Assembly (NCBI RefSeq): GCF_000377405.1
Contig: NZ_KB905023.1
Coordinates: 186,001 to 250,000, forward strand
DNA length: 64,000 nucleotides
Origin: Thioalkalivibrio sp. ALE31
GTDB lineage: Bacteria; Pseudomonadota; Gammaproteobacteria; Ectothiorhodospirales; Ectothiorhodospiraceae
Direction: 5' to 3'
The notes beneath the pieces are model-generated. The model did not search any database. It saw only the letters and a list, made by a program, of their open reading frames with translations, and was not told where the DNA came from. Positions 25,282-32,386 of this stretch are shown here, in pieces (position 1 is the stretch's first letter; each line of letters starts with the position of its first letter). A program made the translations under genes and the position numbers.

Positions 25282-26055
25282 TCAGAAGCGGTCGAGACCC
25301 GCGAGCGGGTTGGCAAGCTCGCGCACGCGCATCCAGGAGGCGATGCTGGCGCGCCAGCGCCGCGTGGGCAGGACCGCGTGCGGCACGGTCTGGCTCAGGA
25401 ACATCACCAGCGTGCCAGCCGTCGGCTGGATGCGCTGGCATTCGCGGCCCGCATCGTCATAGATGGCGAGCTGGCCGCCGTCCTGCTCGTGCCAGTCGCG
25501 GTTCAGATAGAACACCAGCGACAGCCGGCGGCAGTTGCCGGCCTGAAAAGCATCCACATGGCGCTCGTAGTGGGTCCCGGGCGGGTACAGGGCAAAGTGC
25601 GATTCGGTCTCGAACAGGCCCGGGATCAGCGACCGGCCCACCTCCAGCCGTATCGCATCCAGGCGCTCCATGAACGCCTGCTGGGCCGGGCTGGCACCAT
25701 CCAGCCAGTGGATCCAGTCACCGCGGGTGGCCCGATCGCGATGGCACTCGCCACCCCGACCGATCCGCGCCTGCGCCAGCTGCGCGGCATCACGCAGGGC
25801 GTAGATCTCGTCATGCAGCGCATCGACCGTGTCCTCGGGCAGGAAGTCGGGCCAGACACACCGCTGATCGCGCATCAGCGCATCCAGCCAGCCTGCCGGC
25901 TCACGGCCCTCGGGAACCGGGGATTCGATGACCGCTGGCGCGCGGGACGGGAGCGTGTCGGCAAGGTCCGACCACTCGGGGCCGGGAACGGGCAGATTCA
26001 CGGGCGGGGTCTTCCATTCGGGCCGCCAAAGCGGCACACAGGCGGGTGCCTGCAA
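25282..26055 (-). CDS. 2-oxoglutarate/Fe(II)-dependent oxygenase (prolyl 4-hydroxylase type)
   Basis: Up to 257 residues. The C-terminal half is a double-stranded beta-helix dioxygenase: the iron ligands H-x-D are in YERHVDAF and the distal H in QTVPHAVLPTRRWRASI, where the following arginine binds 2-oxoglutarate. The GTHYERHVD and RRLSLVFYLN blocks resemble SM-20/PHD2-like bacterial enzymes. The substrate is unknown. The start is uncertain: TTG 26055, GTG 26037 or GTG 26001, the last preceded by GGAAG. It is transcribed towards nrdJa. Confidence 0.85.
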   Translation of the reverse strand: MQAPACVPLWRPEWKTPPVNLPVPGPEWSDLADTLPSRAPAVIESPVPEGREPAGWLDALMRDQRCVWPDFLPEDTVDALHDEIYALRDAAQLAQARIGRGGECHRDRATRGDWIHWLDGASPAQQAFMERLDAIRLEVGRSLIPGLFETESHFALYPPGTHYERHVDAFQAGNCRRLSLVFYLNRDWHEQDGGQLAIYDDAGRECQRIQPTAGTLVMFLSQTVPHAVLPTRRWRASIASWMRVRELANPLAGLDRF

Positions 26056-26119
26056 GGCAGCAATATACCGCGCCCGGCCCGGCGCGCAAGCACTTTCGAC
26101 GGAGTCTGCTCGAACGGCG

Positions 26120-26878
26120 TCAGTGGCTCAGGAAACCGCCGGCGATCAGGTGCTGCCGCAGTGCGGCCTGACCCTCGGTCACACGGGTGCGCGGGCCGCG
26201 CAGGCCCAGTTCGACCTGCGGGGCATTGCGGTCCATACGCGGCAGGCAGGAGATGCGCAGATCGGGGAAGGCCGCCTCCATCGCTTCGAGGATCGGGACC
26301 AGTCGGCTCTCGGTCACGTTCTCCAGCCGCAGCACCTCCTCTACCGCGCCCGCCTCGGCGTTACGGTCGGGGAAACGCTGATCCAGCACCCAGCGCACCA
26401 TCGGCTCGGCCATCACCGGGAAGCCGGGCACACAGTGGTGGCGTTCGCAGCTGAACCCGGGGATGCCGTTGACCGGGTTCGGGATCAGGCTAGCGCCCTC
26501 CGGTAGCTCGGCCATGCGCACGCGGTGCGGCCAGGCCTCGACGCCGAAGCGCTCCTCGAGGATCGCCATGAACTCGGGGTGTGGCACCAGCGGGCGACCC
26601 AGCGCCTCGGCCAGGCAGGCGCGGGTGCGATCATCCGGGGTCGCTCCGATACCGCCGAAGCTGAACACCTCGGCTCCGCTTGCCAGGGTTTCGCGGAACG
26701 TCTGCACCAACAGGCGAGCGTTGTCACCCACGATCCGAATCCATGATAGCTCCAGGCCCTTCTCGGCGAGCGCCTCGGTCAGGTGCGCCTGGTGCCGGTC
26801 CCGGCGCTTGCCGCTGAGGAGTTCGTCGCCAATGATCACGGCGCCGATCTCGATCTCGCCCGGCTCCCGTTCAGCCAT
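26120..26878 (-). CDS. Molybdopterin-binding (CinA N-terminal type) protein
   Basis: 252 residues from ATG 26878; an ATG at 26893 is also possible. It holds the MoCF-biosynthesis/CinA fold: IGAVIIGDELLSGKRRD at the start, the GGIGATPDDRTR loop and the FPVMAEPMV segment. The C-terminal amidase domain of full CinA (nicotinamide-nucleotide deamidase) is absent, so this is the short stand-alone form sometimes called YfaY-like. Its exact activity is not established; ADP-ribose or nucleotide hydrolysis has been described for relatives. It starts 35 bases after hemH and is probably co-transcribed. Confidence 0.85.
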   Translation of the reverse strand: MAEREPGEIEIGAVIIGDELLSGKRRDRHQAHLTEALAEKGLELSWIRIVGDNARLLVQTFRETLASGAEVFSFGGIGATPDDRTRACLAEALGRPLVPHPEFMAILEERFGVEAWPHRVRMAELPEGASLIPNPVNGIPGFSCERHHCVPGFPVMAEPMVRWVLDQRFPDRNAEAGAVEEVLRLENVTESRLVPILEAMEAAFPDLRISCLPRMDRNAPQVELGLRGPRTRVTEGQAALRQHLIAGGFLSH

Positions 26879-26912
26879 CACGGGTCCGTCCATCGCCCCG
26901 GCCTTCGCCACG

Positions 26913-28007
26913 TTACTGTTTGGCGCCCAGCGCGAGCGCGCGCTCGCGGGCCGCGGCACGCGCCTCGGGGGCGTTGTCCGGATCGTTGAGCCACGGCGCC
27001 AGATGCTGGTGCAGCAGCCCGGCCAGGAAGTCGAGGTGGTCGGCGCGGTCGTTGAGGGCCGGGATGTAGTGGAAGCGTTCGCCACCGGCCTCCTGGAAGA
27101 TCTCGCGATTCTCGTCGCCGATCTCCTCGATCGTCTCCAGGCAGTCGGCGGAGAAGCCGGGGCAGATTACGTCCACCGAGCGCACGCCCTGCCCCGGCAG
27201 GGCCTCCATGGTCTTGTCGGTGTAGGGCTGCAGCCACTCCTCGCGCCCGAAACGCGACTGGAAGGTCACCTGCCACTGGTCGTCGTTCAGCCCCAGCGCC
27301 TGCGCCAGCTTGTGCCCGGTGGCATGGCACAGGCAGTGGTAGGGGTCGCCCTGCAGCAGGTAGCGCTTGGGGATGCCGTGGAAGGACATCACCAGGCGGT
27401 CGGCCTGGCCGTGCTCCTGCCAGTGCTCGCGCACACTGCTGGCCAGGGCCTCGATGTAGCCGGGCTGGGCGTCGTAGGCGGCGATGAACTGCAGGTCCGG
27501 CACCCAGCGCCAGCCCTTGAGCACATCGGCGACGGCATCGAAGGTGGAGCCGCTGGTGCTGGCCGAGTACTGCGGGTACAGCGGCAGCACGACCACGCGG
27601 CGCACACCTTGGCGGCGCAGCTCGTCCAGCCCCGCGGCGATCGACGGGTTGCCATAGCGCATGCCCAGCGCAACCGGGATCTCCTCCCCTGCCTGCTCGG
27701 CCAGGCGGCGGCGCACACCCTCGGCCTGGCGCTTCGAGATCGCCAGCAGCGGCGAACCTTCGTCGGTCCACACGGTGGCGTACTTGGCGGCCGAGCGCTT
27801 CGGACGGATGTTGAGGATGACGCCGTTAAGGATCAGCCACCAGATCGGGCGCGGAACCTCGACCACGCGCGGATCCCAGAGAAACTCCTTCAGGTAGCGG
27901 CGCAGGGCGGGCGCGGTGGGTTCGTCCGGCGTGCCGAGGTTGGTCAGCAATACGCCGACGTCGCGCGCCTGGCCGTGACGATAATCCGCTTCTCCGAAAT
28001 ACTTCAT
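26913..28007 (-). CDS. hemH: Ferrochelatase
   Basis: 364 residues from the ATG at 28007, which has a strong AAGGAG site four bases upstream; a longer start at 28025 lacks one. It inserts Fe2+ into protoporphyrin IX, the last step of haem b synthesis, needed here for cytochromes such as FccA. Family blocks include VLLTNLGTPDEP at the N-terminus, GSPLLAISKRQ, the catalytic histidine in VMSFHGIPKRY, and the VICPGFSADCLETIEEI segment with the conserved glutamates. It lies between the HNH gene and the CinA-domain gene on the same strand. Confidence 0.96.
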   Translation of the reverse strand: MKYFGEADYRHGQARDVGVLLTNLGTPDEPTAPALRRYLKEFLWDPRVVEVPRPIWWLILNGVILNIRPKRSAAKYATVWTDEGSPLLAISKRQAEGVRRRLAEQAGEEIPVALGMRYGNPSIAAGLDELRRQGVRRVVVLPLYPQYSASTSGSTFDAVADVLKGWRWVPDLQFIAAYDAQPGYIEALASSVREHWQEHGQADRLVMSFHGIPKRYLLQGDPYHCLCHATGHKLAQALGLNDDQWQVTFQSRFGREEWLQPYTDKTMEALPGQGVRSVDVICPGFSADCLETIEEIGDENREIFQEAGGERFHYIPALNDRADHLDFLAGLLHQHLAPWLNDPDNAPEARAAARERALALGAKQ

Positions 28008-28120
28008 GGTGCTCCTTGCCGACATGAGGGGACGCTGACTCCCTGTCGGAGTGGCGCAGCGCCATTTGGTTCAGCGGTGAAGGATAGCGCGCCGGCGACC
28101 CGGGGGCAGCCAGCGCCGGT

Positions 28121-28702
28121 TCAGCCCAGACGGCCGCGCAGGGGGCTGGTGCGCGGGAAGTGCGCCTGCAGGAATTCCATCTGGTCGGCCAGCACGCGCT
28201 TGCCCTTGAGGAAGATGTATTCCGCATGGGTCGGCGTGAACGGGATGGCCAGCAGTTGCATCCCGGCCTCTTCCGGCGTGAACCCGGCCTTGTGGTTGTT
28301 GCAGCGCTTGCAGGCGGTGACCACGTTGGTCCACGTGTCCTCGCCGTTCTGGCTGATGGGGGTCACATGGTCGCGCGACAGGTCGCGTTCGTAGAAATGC
28401 TGGCCGCAGTACAGACAAAGATGGGCATCGCGGCGGAACAGGGTGGTGTTGTTGAGCGGAGGGATGTAGTTGTTGAAACGGGACTGGCGGGTGCCATGGG
28501 TCGCGATGATCGAGTTGACCTCGACCCGCGACTGCAGCCCGGTGCGGGCGTTGATGCCGCCGCGCATGCGATAAAGCGGGCTGCCACAGGTGTAGGCCAC
28601 CTGCTCGGTGTAGTAGAGGCGCACGGCCTGCTCCAGGCCGATCCACTCCAGCGGCATGCCCGCGGCGTCCGTGCGCAGGACCTGATGCTCGTTCGGCAAC
28701 AT
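28121..28702 (-). CDS. HNH endonuclease family protein
   Basis: 193 residues. An HNH/zinc-binding domain sits in the middle: CLYCGQHF supplies the first cysteine pair, SRDHVTPISQNGED the catalytic histidine, and TACKRCNNHKAG the second cysteine pair and the HNH asparagine region. Chromosomal HNH proteins of this form are common in cyanobacteria and proteobacteria and have no settled role; there is no methyltransferase or phage gene nearby to suggest restriction or packaging. A near-perfect inverted repeat lies 26 bases upstream of its start. Confidence 0.88.
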   Translation of the reverse strand: MLPNEHQVLRTDAAGMPLEWIGLEQAVRLYYTEQVAYTCGSPLYRMRGGINARTGLQSRVEVNSIIATHGTRQSRFNNYIPPLNNTTLFRRDAHLCLYCGQHFYERDLSRDHVTPISQNGEDTWTNVVTACKRCNNHKAGFTPEEAGMQLLAIPFTPTHAEYIFLKGKRVLADQMEFLQAHFPRTSPLRGRLG

Positions 28703-28727
28703 GACCCGTCCCGTCTCAAGGAAACAC

Positions 28728-28761
28728 GGATTTGCTCACGCGGGGTAGAGTGAACAAATCC
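28728..28761. promoter_or_regulatory. 12-bp inverted repeat upstream of the HNH gene
   Basis: GGATTTGCTCAC (28728-28739) faces GTGAACAAATCC (28750-28761) across a 10-base loop, with 11 of 12 positions complementary. Its inner edge is 26 bases from the HNH start codon on the minus strand. It could be an operator or a 5' leader hairpin. Confidence 0.5.
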
Positions 28762-28931
28762 ATGCCCCCTTTGGGAGACGCTGATTGAATCGCACGCCCG
28801 CGTCTCCCTCAGGGCAACACTGACCGGAAAAACAATAAACAGCCTTCGGGAACAAAGCAATTACAACGCCATGACCCGAGGTATCGTACGCTCCGCGGCC
28901 CGGAACAAGACCCTGCAAGCGCAGGACACGG
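28762..28931. other. Intergenic region between divergent HNH gene and pnt operon
   Basis: The gap between the two start codons spans 28703-29079. Apart from the inverted repeat at 28728-28761 and the pnt promoter at 28932-28960, I see no gene or clear structure in it; the central part is mildly AT-richer than the surroundings. Confidence 0.4.
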
Positions 28932-28960
28932 TTTAAGCACGGGGGCGATTCCGCTACACT
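28932..28960 (+). promoter_or_regulatory. Candidate sigma-70 promoter of the pnt operon
   Basis: TTTAAG at 28932-28937 and TACACT at 28955-28960 are 17 bases apart, about 120 bases upstream of the pntAA start. Confidence 0.55.
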
Positions 28961-29079
28961 CGCGGGTCGTTTTTTGTGCGGCATGCCCGCTTCAGGCGTG
29001 CCGCATCCGATTTCACCACCCGCGAGCGCGGCTGATCGTCCCAGGGGAGTACGGGACGTTTGGCCCGGGGAGAGAGCGC

Positions 29080-30213
29080 ATGGCAATCAAATTATCCGTT
29101 CCCAAGGAGTCCGCCAGCGGCGAGCGCCGCGTGGCCCTGGATCCGTCGGTAGCGGCCAAGTTCAGCGATCTGGGCGTCACCGTGCAGCTGGAGAAGGGGG
29201 CCGGCTCCAATGCCCATTTCCCGGACACGGCCTACGAGAAGGCCACCGTGGTCGATACCGAGACGGCCTACGGCCAGTCGGACCTGATGGTCCGCGTGGC
29301 CCCACCGACGGTGGAAGAGGTCAACCAGCTGCCGGAGGGCTCCACCGTCGTCAGCCTGTTCCATGCCCACCGCAATCCGGACGTGGTCAAGGCGATGCAG
29401 GAGCGCAAGATCCTGAGCTTCGCGATGGAGCTGATCCCGCGCATCTCGCGCGCCCAGAGCATGGACGTGCTGTCCTCGCAGGCGGCCGTGGTCGGCTACA
29501 AGGGCGCGATCATGGGCTCGGATCTGTCCTGCCGCTTCTTCCCGATGCTGACCACCGCGGCCGGCACCATCCGCCCGGCCAAAGTCATCGTGATCGGCGC
29601 CGGCGTGGCCGGGCTGCAGGCGATCGCCACGGCCAAGCGCCTGGGCGCGATGGTCGAGGCCTATGACGTGCGCTCCGCCACCAAGGAGCAGGTCGAGTCG
29701 CTGGGTGCGAAGTTCCTCGATCTGGGCGTCTCCGCCGAGGGCGAAGGCGGCTACGCCCGCGAACTGACCGCGGAAGAGAAGCAACAGCAGCAGGATGCCC
29801 TGGGCGAGTTCATCTCCAAGGCCGACGTGCTGATCACCACCGCCGCGATCCCGGGTCGCGACGCGCCGAAACTGGTCCCGAAGGACATGGTCGAGGGCAT
29901 GAAGCCGGGCGCGGTCATCATCGACCTGGCGGCCGAGGGCGGTGGCAACTGCGAGCTGTCCAAGCCGGGCAAGACCAGCAAGCACAAGGGCGTGACCATT
30001 CATGCCCCGCTGAACGTGCCCTCGCAGGTGCCGCTGCATGCCTCCGAGATGTACGCCAAGAACCTGCTCAATTTCCTCACGCCGATGATCGCCGAGGGCG
30101 GCGAGTTCCAGCCGGACTGGGATGACGAGGTCATCGCCAAGAGCGTGCTGACCCGCGACGGCGAGATCGTGCACGAGGCCACCCGCGAGGCCCTGAAGGG
30201 AGCGAACTCATGA
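29080..30213 (+). CDS. pntAA: NAD(P) transhydrogenase subunit alpha part 1 (soluble NAD(H)-binding)
   Basis: 377 residues. It is the NAD(H)-binding domain I of the proton-pumping transhydrogenase, which uses the proton gradient to reduce NADP+ with NADH. The N-terminus KLSVPKESASGERRVALDPS is typical, the Rossmann motif is VIGAGVAGLQAIATAKRLGA (about residues 171-190), and the flexible loop RELTAEEK is present. Because alpha is split here, the membrane part is a separate gene. The stop overlaps the next start by 4 bases (ATGA). Confidence 0.96.
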   Translation: MAIKLSVPKESASGERRVALDPSVAAKFSDLGVTVQLEKGAGSNAHFPDTAYEKATVVDTETAYGQSDLMVRVAPPTVEEVNQLPEGSTVVSLFHAHRNPDVVKAMQERKILSFAMELIPRISRAQSMDVLSSQAAVVGYKGAIMGSDLSCRFFPMLTTAAGTIRPAKVIVIGAGVAGLQAIATAKRLGAMVEAYDVRSATKEQVESLGAKFLDLGVSAEGEGGYARELTAEEKQQQQDALGEFISKADVLITTAAIPGRDAPKLVPKDMVEGMKPGAVIIDLAAEGGGNCELSKPGKTSKHKGVTIHAPLNVPSQVPLHASEMYAKNLLNFLTPMIAEGGEFQPDWDDEVIAKSVLTRDGEIVHEATREALKGANS

Positions 30214-30521
30214 TCATCGAAGGCTTTATCGCGCTGTACATCTTCATGCTCGCGGCCTTCACCGGCTACGAGATCATCTCCAAGGTGCCGGTCATCCTGC
30301 ACACCCCACTGATGTCCGGTTCCAACTTCGTCCACGGCATCGTGCTGGTCGGGACCATGGTCGCGCTGGGCCACGCCACGACCCCGCTGGAACAGGCCAT
30401 CGGCTTTGTCGCCGTGATCCTGGCCGCGGGCAACGCCGTGGGTGGCTACGTCGTCACCGAACGCATGCTGGAGATGTTCAAGACCAGCAAGAAGGACGAC
30501 AAGAAGGGAGATAACGCATGA
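30210..30521 (+). CDS. pntAB: NAD(P) transhydrogenase subunit alpha part 2 (membrane)
   Basis: 103 residues, all of the short membrane subunit. Three to four hydrophobic helices are visible: the N-terminal FIALYIFMLAAFTGYEI, the central SNFVHGIVLVGTMVALGH, and AIGFVAVILAAGNAVGGYVV. The tail is lysine-rich and cytoplasmic. It belongs to the proton-translocating domain II together with the N-terminal half of PntB. ATGA overlaps join it to both neighbours. Confidence 0.95.
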   Translation: MIIEGFIALYIFMLAAFTGYEIISKVPVILHTPLMSGSNFVHGIVLVGTMVALGHATTPLEQAIGFVAVILAAGNAVGGYVVTERMLEMFKTSKKDDKKGDNA

Positions 30522-31906
30522 GCATGATCATCAACCTCGCCTATTTTGCGGCGGCGGTACTGTTCATCGTCGGCCTCAAGCAGATGTCCTCGCCGACCAC
30601 CGCGCGGCCGGGCATCATCTGGGCCGGCGTGGGCATGGTGATCGCCACGCTCGTGACCTTCGTGCATCCGGAGATCTCCGGCGGCGTGAACTACACCCTG
30701 ATCATCCTGGGTATCGCCATCGGCGGCGCGCTGGCCTGGTGGAGCGGCAAGAAGGTCGCGATGACCGACATGCCGCAGATGATCGCGCTGTACAACGGCA
30801 TGGGCGGCGGCGCCGCGGCCGGCATCGGCGCGATCTACCTGCTGCAGGCGACCCCGGAAACCGTCAGCAACACCGGCCTGGCGATCGCCGTGACCGGCTC
30901 GCTGATCGGCTCGGTGGCCTTCTCCGGCTCGCTGGTGGCCTACGCCAAGCTGCAGGGCCTGATGAAGAAGACCTTCACCTTCGCTGGCCAGCAGGTCGTG
31001 AACATCGCGATCTTTGCCATCACCGTGATCCTCGGCTTCCTGATGGCCACCGGCGGCGGCGAGATCGGTTCGGCGACGCTGCTGCTGTTCTTCGTTCTGG
31101 CGCTGGCCTTCGGCATCCTGATGACGCTGCCGATCGGCGGCGCCGACATGCCGGTGGTCATCTCGCTGTACAACGCCCTGACCGGCCTGGCGGTCGGCCT
31201 GAAGGGGATCGTGCTCGACAATCCGGCGCTGATGATCGCCGGTATCGTGGTCGGCGCGGCCGGTACGCTGCTCACGCAGCTGATGGCCAAGGCGATGAAC
31301 CGCCCAATCAAGAACATCCTCTTCAGCCAGTTCGGCGGCTCCGCCGGCGGCGCCGAGGAAGAGATCGAAGGCACGATGAAGGAGATCCAGGCCAACGATG
31401 CCGGGATCATGATGGCCTACGCCGAGAAGGTCATCATCGTGCCGGGCTACGGCATGGCCGTCGCGCAGGCGCAGCACAAGATCTGGGAATTCACCCAGCT
31501 GCTGCAGAAGCGCGGCGTGGACGTGAAGTTCGCGATCCACCCGGTCGCGGGCCGCATGCCCGGGCACATGAACGTACTGCTGGCCGAGGCCGGCGTGCCC
31601 TACGACATCATCTTCGATCTCGACGAGATCAACGAGGAGTTCAAGACCGCGGATGTCGCGATGGTGATCGGCGCGAATGACGTCGTGAACCCGGTGGCCC
31701 GGACCAATCCGGAATCGCCGATCTACGGCATGCCGATCCTGAACGCCGACCAGGCCCACAACGTCATCTGCGTGAAGCGCGGCAAGGGCTCCGGTTTCTC
31801 GGGCATCGAGAACCACCTGTTCTATGCCGACAACAACCAGATGCTCTACGGCGACGGCCAGAAGGTGGCCGCCGAACTCGTGGCATCGGTCAAGGCCCTC
31901 GGCTAA
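30518..31906 (+). CDS. pntB: NAD(P) transhydrogenase subunit beta
   Basis: 462 residues. The N-terminal two thirds form eight to nine membrane helices of domain II (for example GIIWAGVGMVIATLVTFVHP and ATLLLFFVLALAFGILM). The C-terminal domain III binds NADP(H), with VIIVPGYGMAVAQAQHK near residue 305 as its dinucleotide motif and GANDVVNPVAR as the signature near the end. Together the three genes make NADPH for biosynthesis, useful for CO2 fixation in a chemolithotroph (inference). The operon ends with a clear terminator. Confidence 0.96.
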   Translation: MSMIINLAYFAAAVLFIVGLKQMSSPTTARPGIIWAGVGMVIATLVTFVHPEISGGVNYTLIILGIAIGGALAWWSGKKVAMTDMPQMIALYNGMGGGAAAGIGAIYLLQATPETVSNTGLAIAVTGSLIGSVAFSGSLVAYAKLQGLMKKTFTFAGQQVVNIAIFAITVILGFLMATGGGEIGSATLLLFFVLALAFGILMTLPIGGADMPVVISLYNALTGLAVGLKGIVLDNPALMIAGIVVGAAGTLLTQLMAKAMNRPIKNILFSQFGGSAGGAEEEIEGTMKEIQANDAGIMMAYAEKVIIVPGYGMAVAQAQHKIWEFTQLLQKRGVDVKFAIHPVAGRMPGHMNVLLAEAGVPYDIIFDLDEINEEFKTADVAMVIGANDVVNPVARTNPESPIYGMPILNADQAHNVICVKRGKGSGFSGIENHLFYADNNQMLYGDGQKVAAELVASVKALG

Positions 31907-31951
31907 TAGCCCGCCCCAAATGCGGGACCCGGATACGGGTCCCGCCACCGA

Positions 31952-31987
31952 AACCCGGCCAACCGCCTCGCGGTGCCGGGTTTTTTG
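31952..31987 (+). terminator. Rho-independent terminator of the pnt operon
   Basis: The stem AACCCGGC / GCCGGGTT (31952-31959 and 31975-31982) is followed by a run of six T (31981-31986). A second hairpin, GCGGGACCC / GGGTCCCGC (31922-31944), precedes it directly. Confidence 0.88.
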
Positions 31988-32298
31988 TTGGCCAGGAAAA
32001 CACTGCTCAATGTACACACTCGCGCTCGAGTTGCTTTTGCGGGCGAATGAATCAGTGCTTCCCCAAGGCTCGATGAACACCCGGAACGGCGTCACAATTG
32101 TACACACCCTGTACAGACTACCCACAAGCGGTGAAACCAACGGCCGCTTAGCACACAGAGCGCGCACTCCGTTTCACATAAAGCTCATAACGAACTGTTT
32201 ATTCGGTTCTTTTGGCTTCTGGTCGATTTTTGGCCAATCCAAGACGCCCCCAGCAGTAACAAGCATTTAGGGCCCTTCCCCCCGTTTCACCCACGGAG
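31988..32298. other. AT-richer non-coding stretch before the DnaA boxes
   Basis: The gap between pntB and priA (31907-32386) is 480 bases. After the terminator, 32040-32275 is clearly less GC-rich than the genome average and has no supportable gene. It contains TGTACACACTCG and TTGTACACACC motifs (about 32010 and 32098) and a weak DnaA-box-like CTACCCACA at 32118-32126. Confidence 0.45.
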
Positions 32299-32321
32299 TT
32301 ATCCACAGCTTTTGTGGATAA
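32299..32321. promoter_or_regulatory. Two perfect DnaA boxes in inverted orientation upstream of priA
   Basis: TTATCCACA at 32299-32307 and TGTGGATAA at 32313-32321 are both exact matches to the E. coli high-affinity DnaA box, facing each other across a 5-base spacer. They lie 66 bases before the priA start. They could allow DnaA control of priA or titrate DnaA. The two copies also form a hairpin, so RNA function is possible too. Confidence 0.75.
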
Positions 32322-32386
32322 CAACCCGACCCGCCCTGAGGCAACCGACTCCCCCTTCCCGGGCCCCGACGCAGTAAACTGGGCCC

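Noticed and set aside
32040-32386. Possible chromosomal origin before priA
   Set aside because: Only two strong DnaA boxes and no dnaA, dnaN, gidA or parAB nearby; treated as a DnaA-box pair only.
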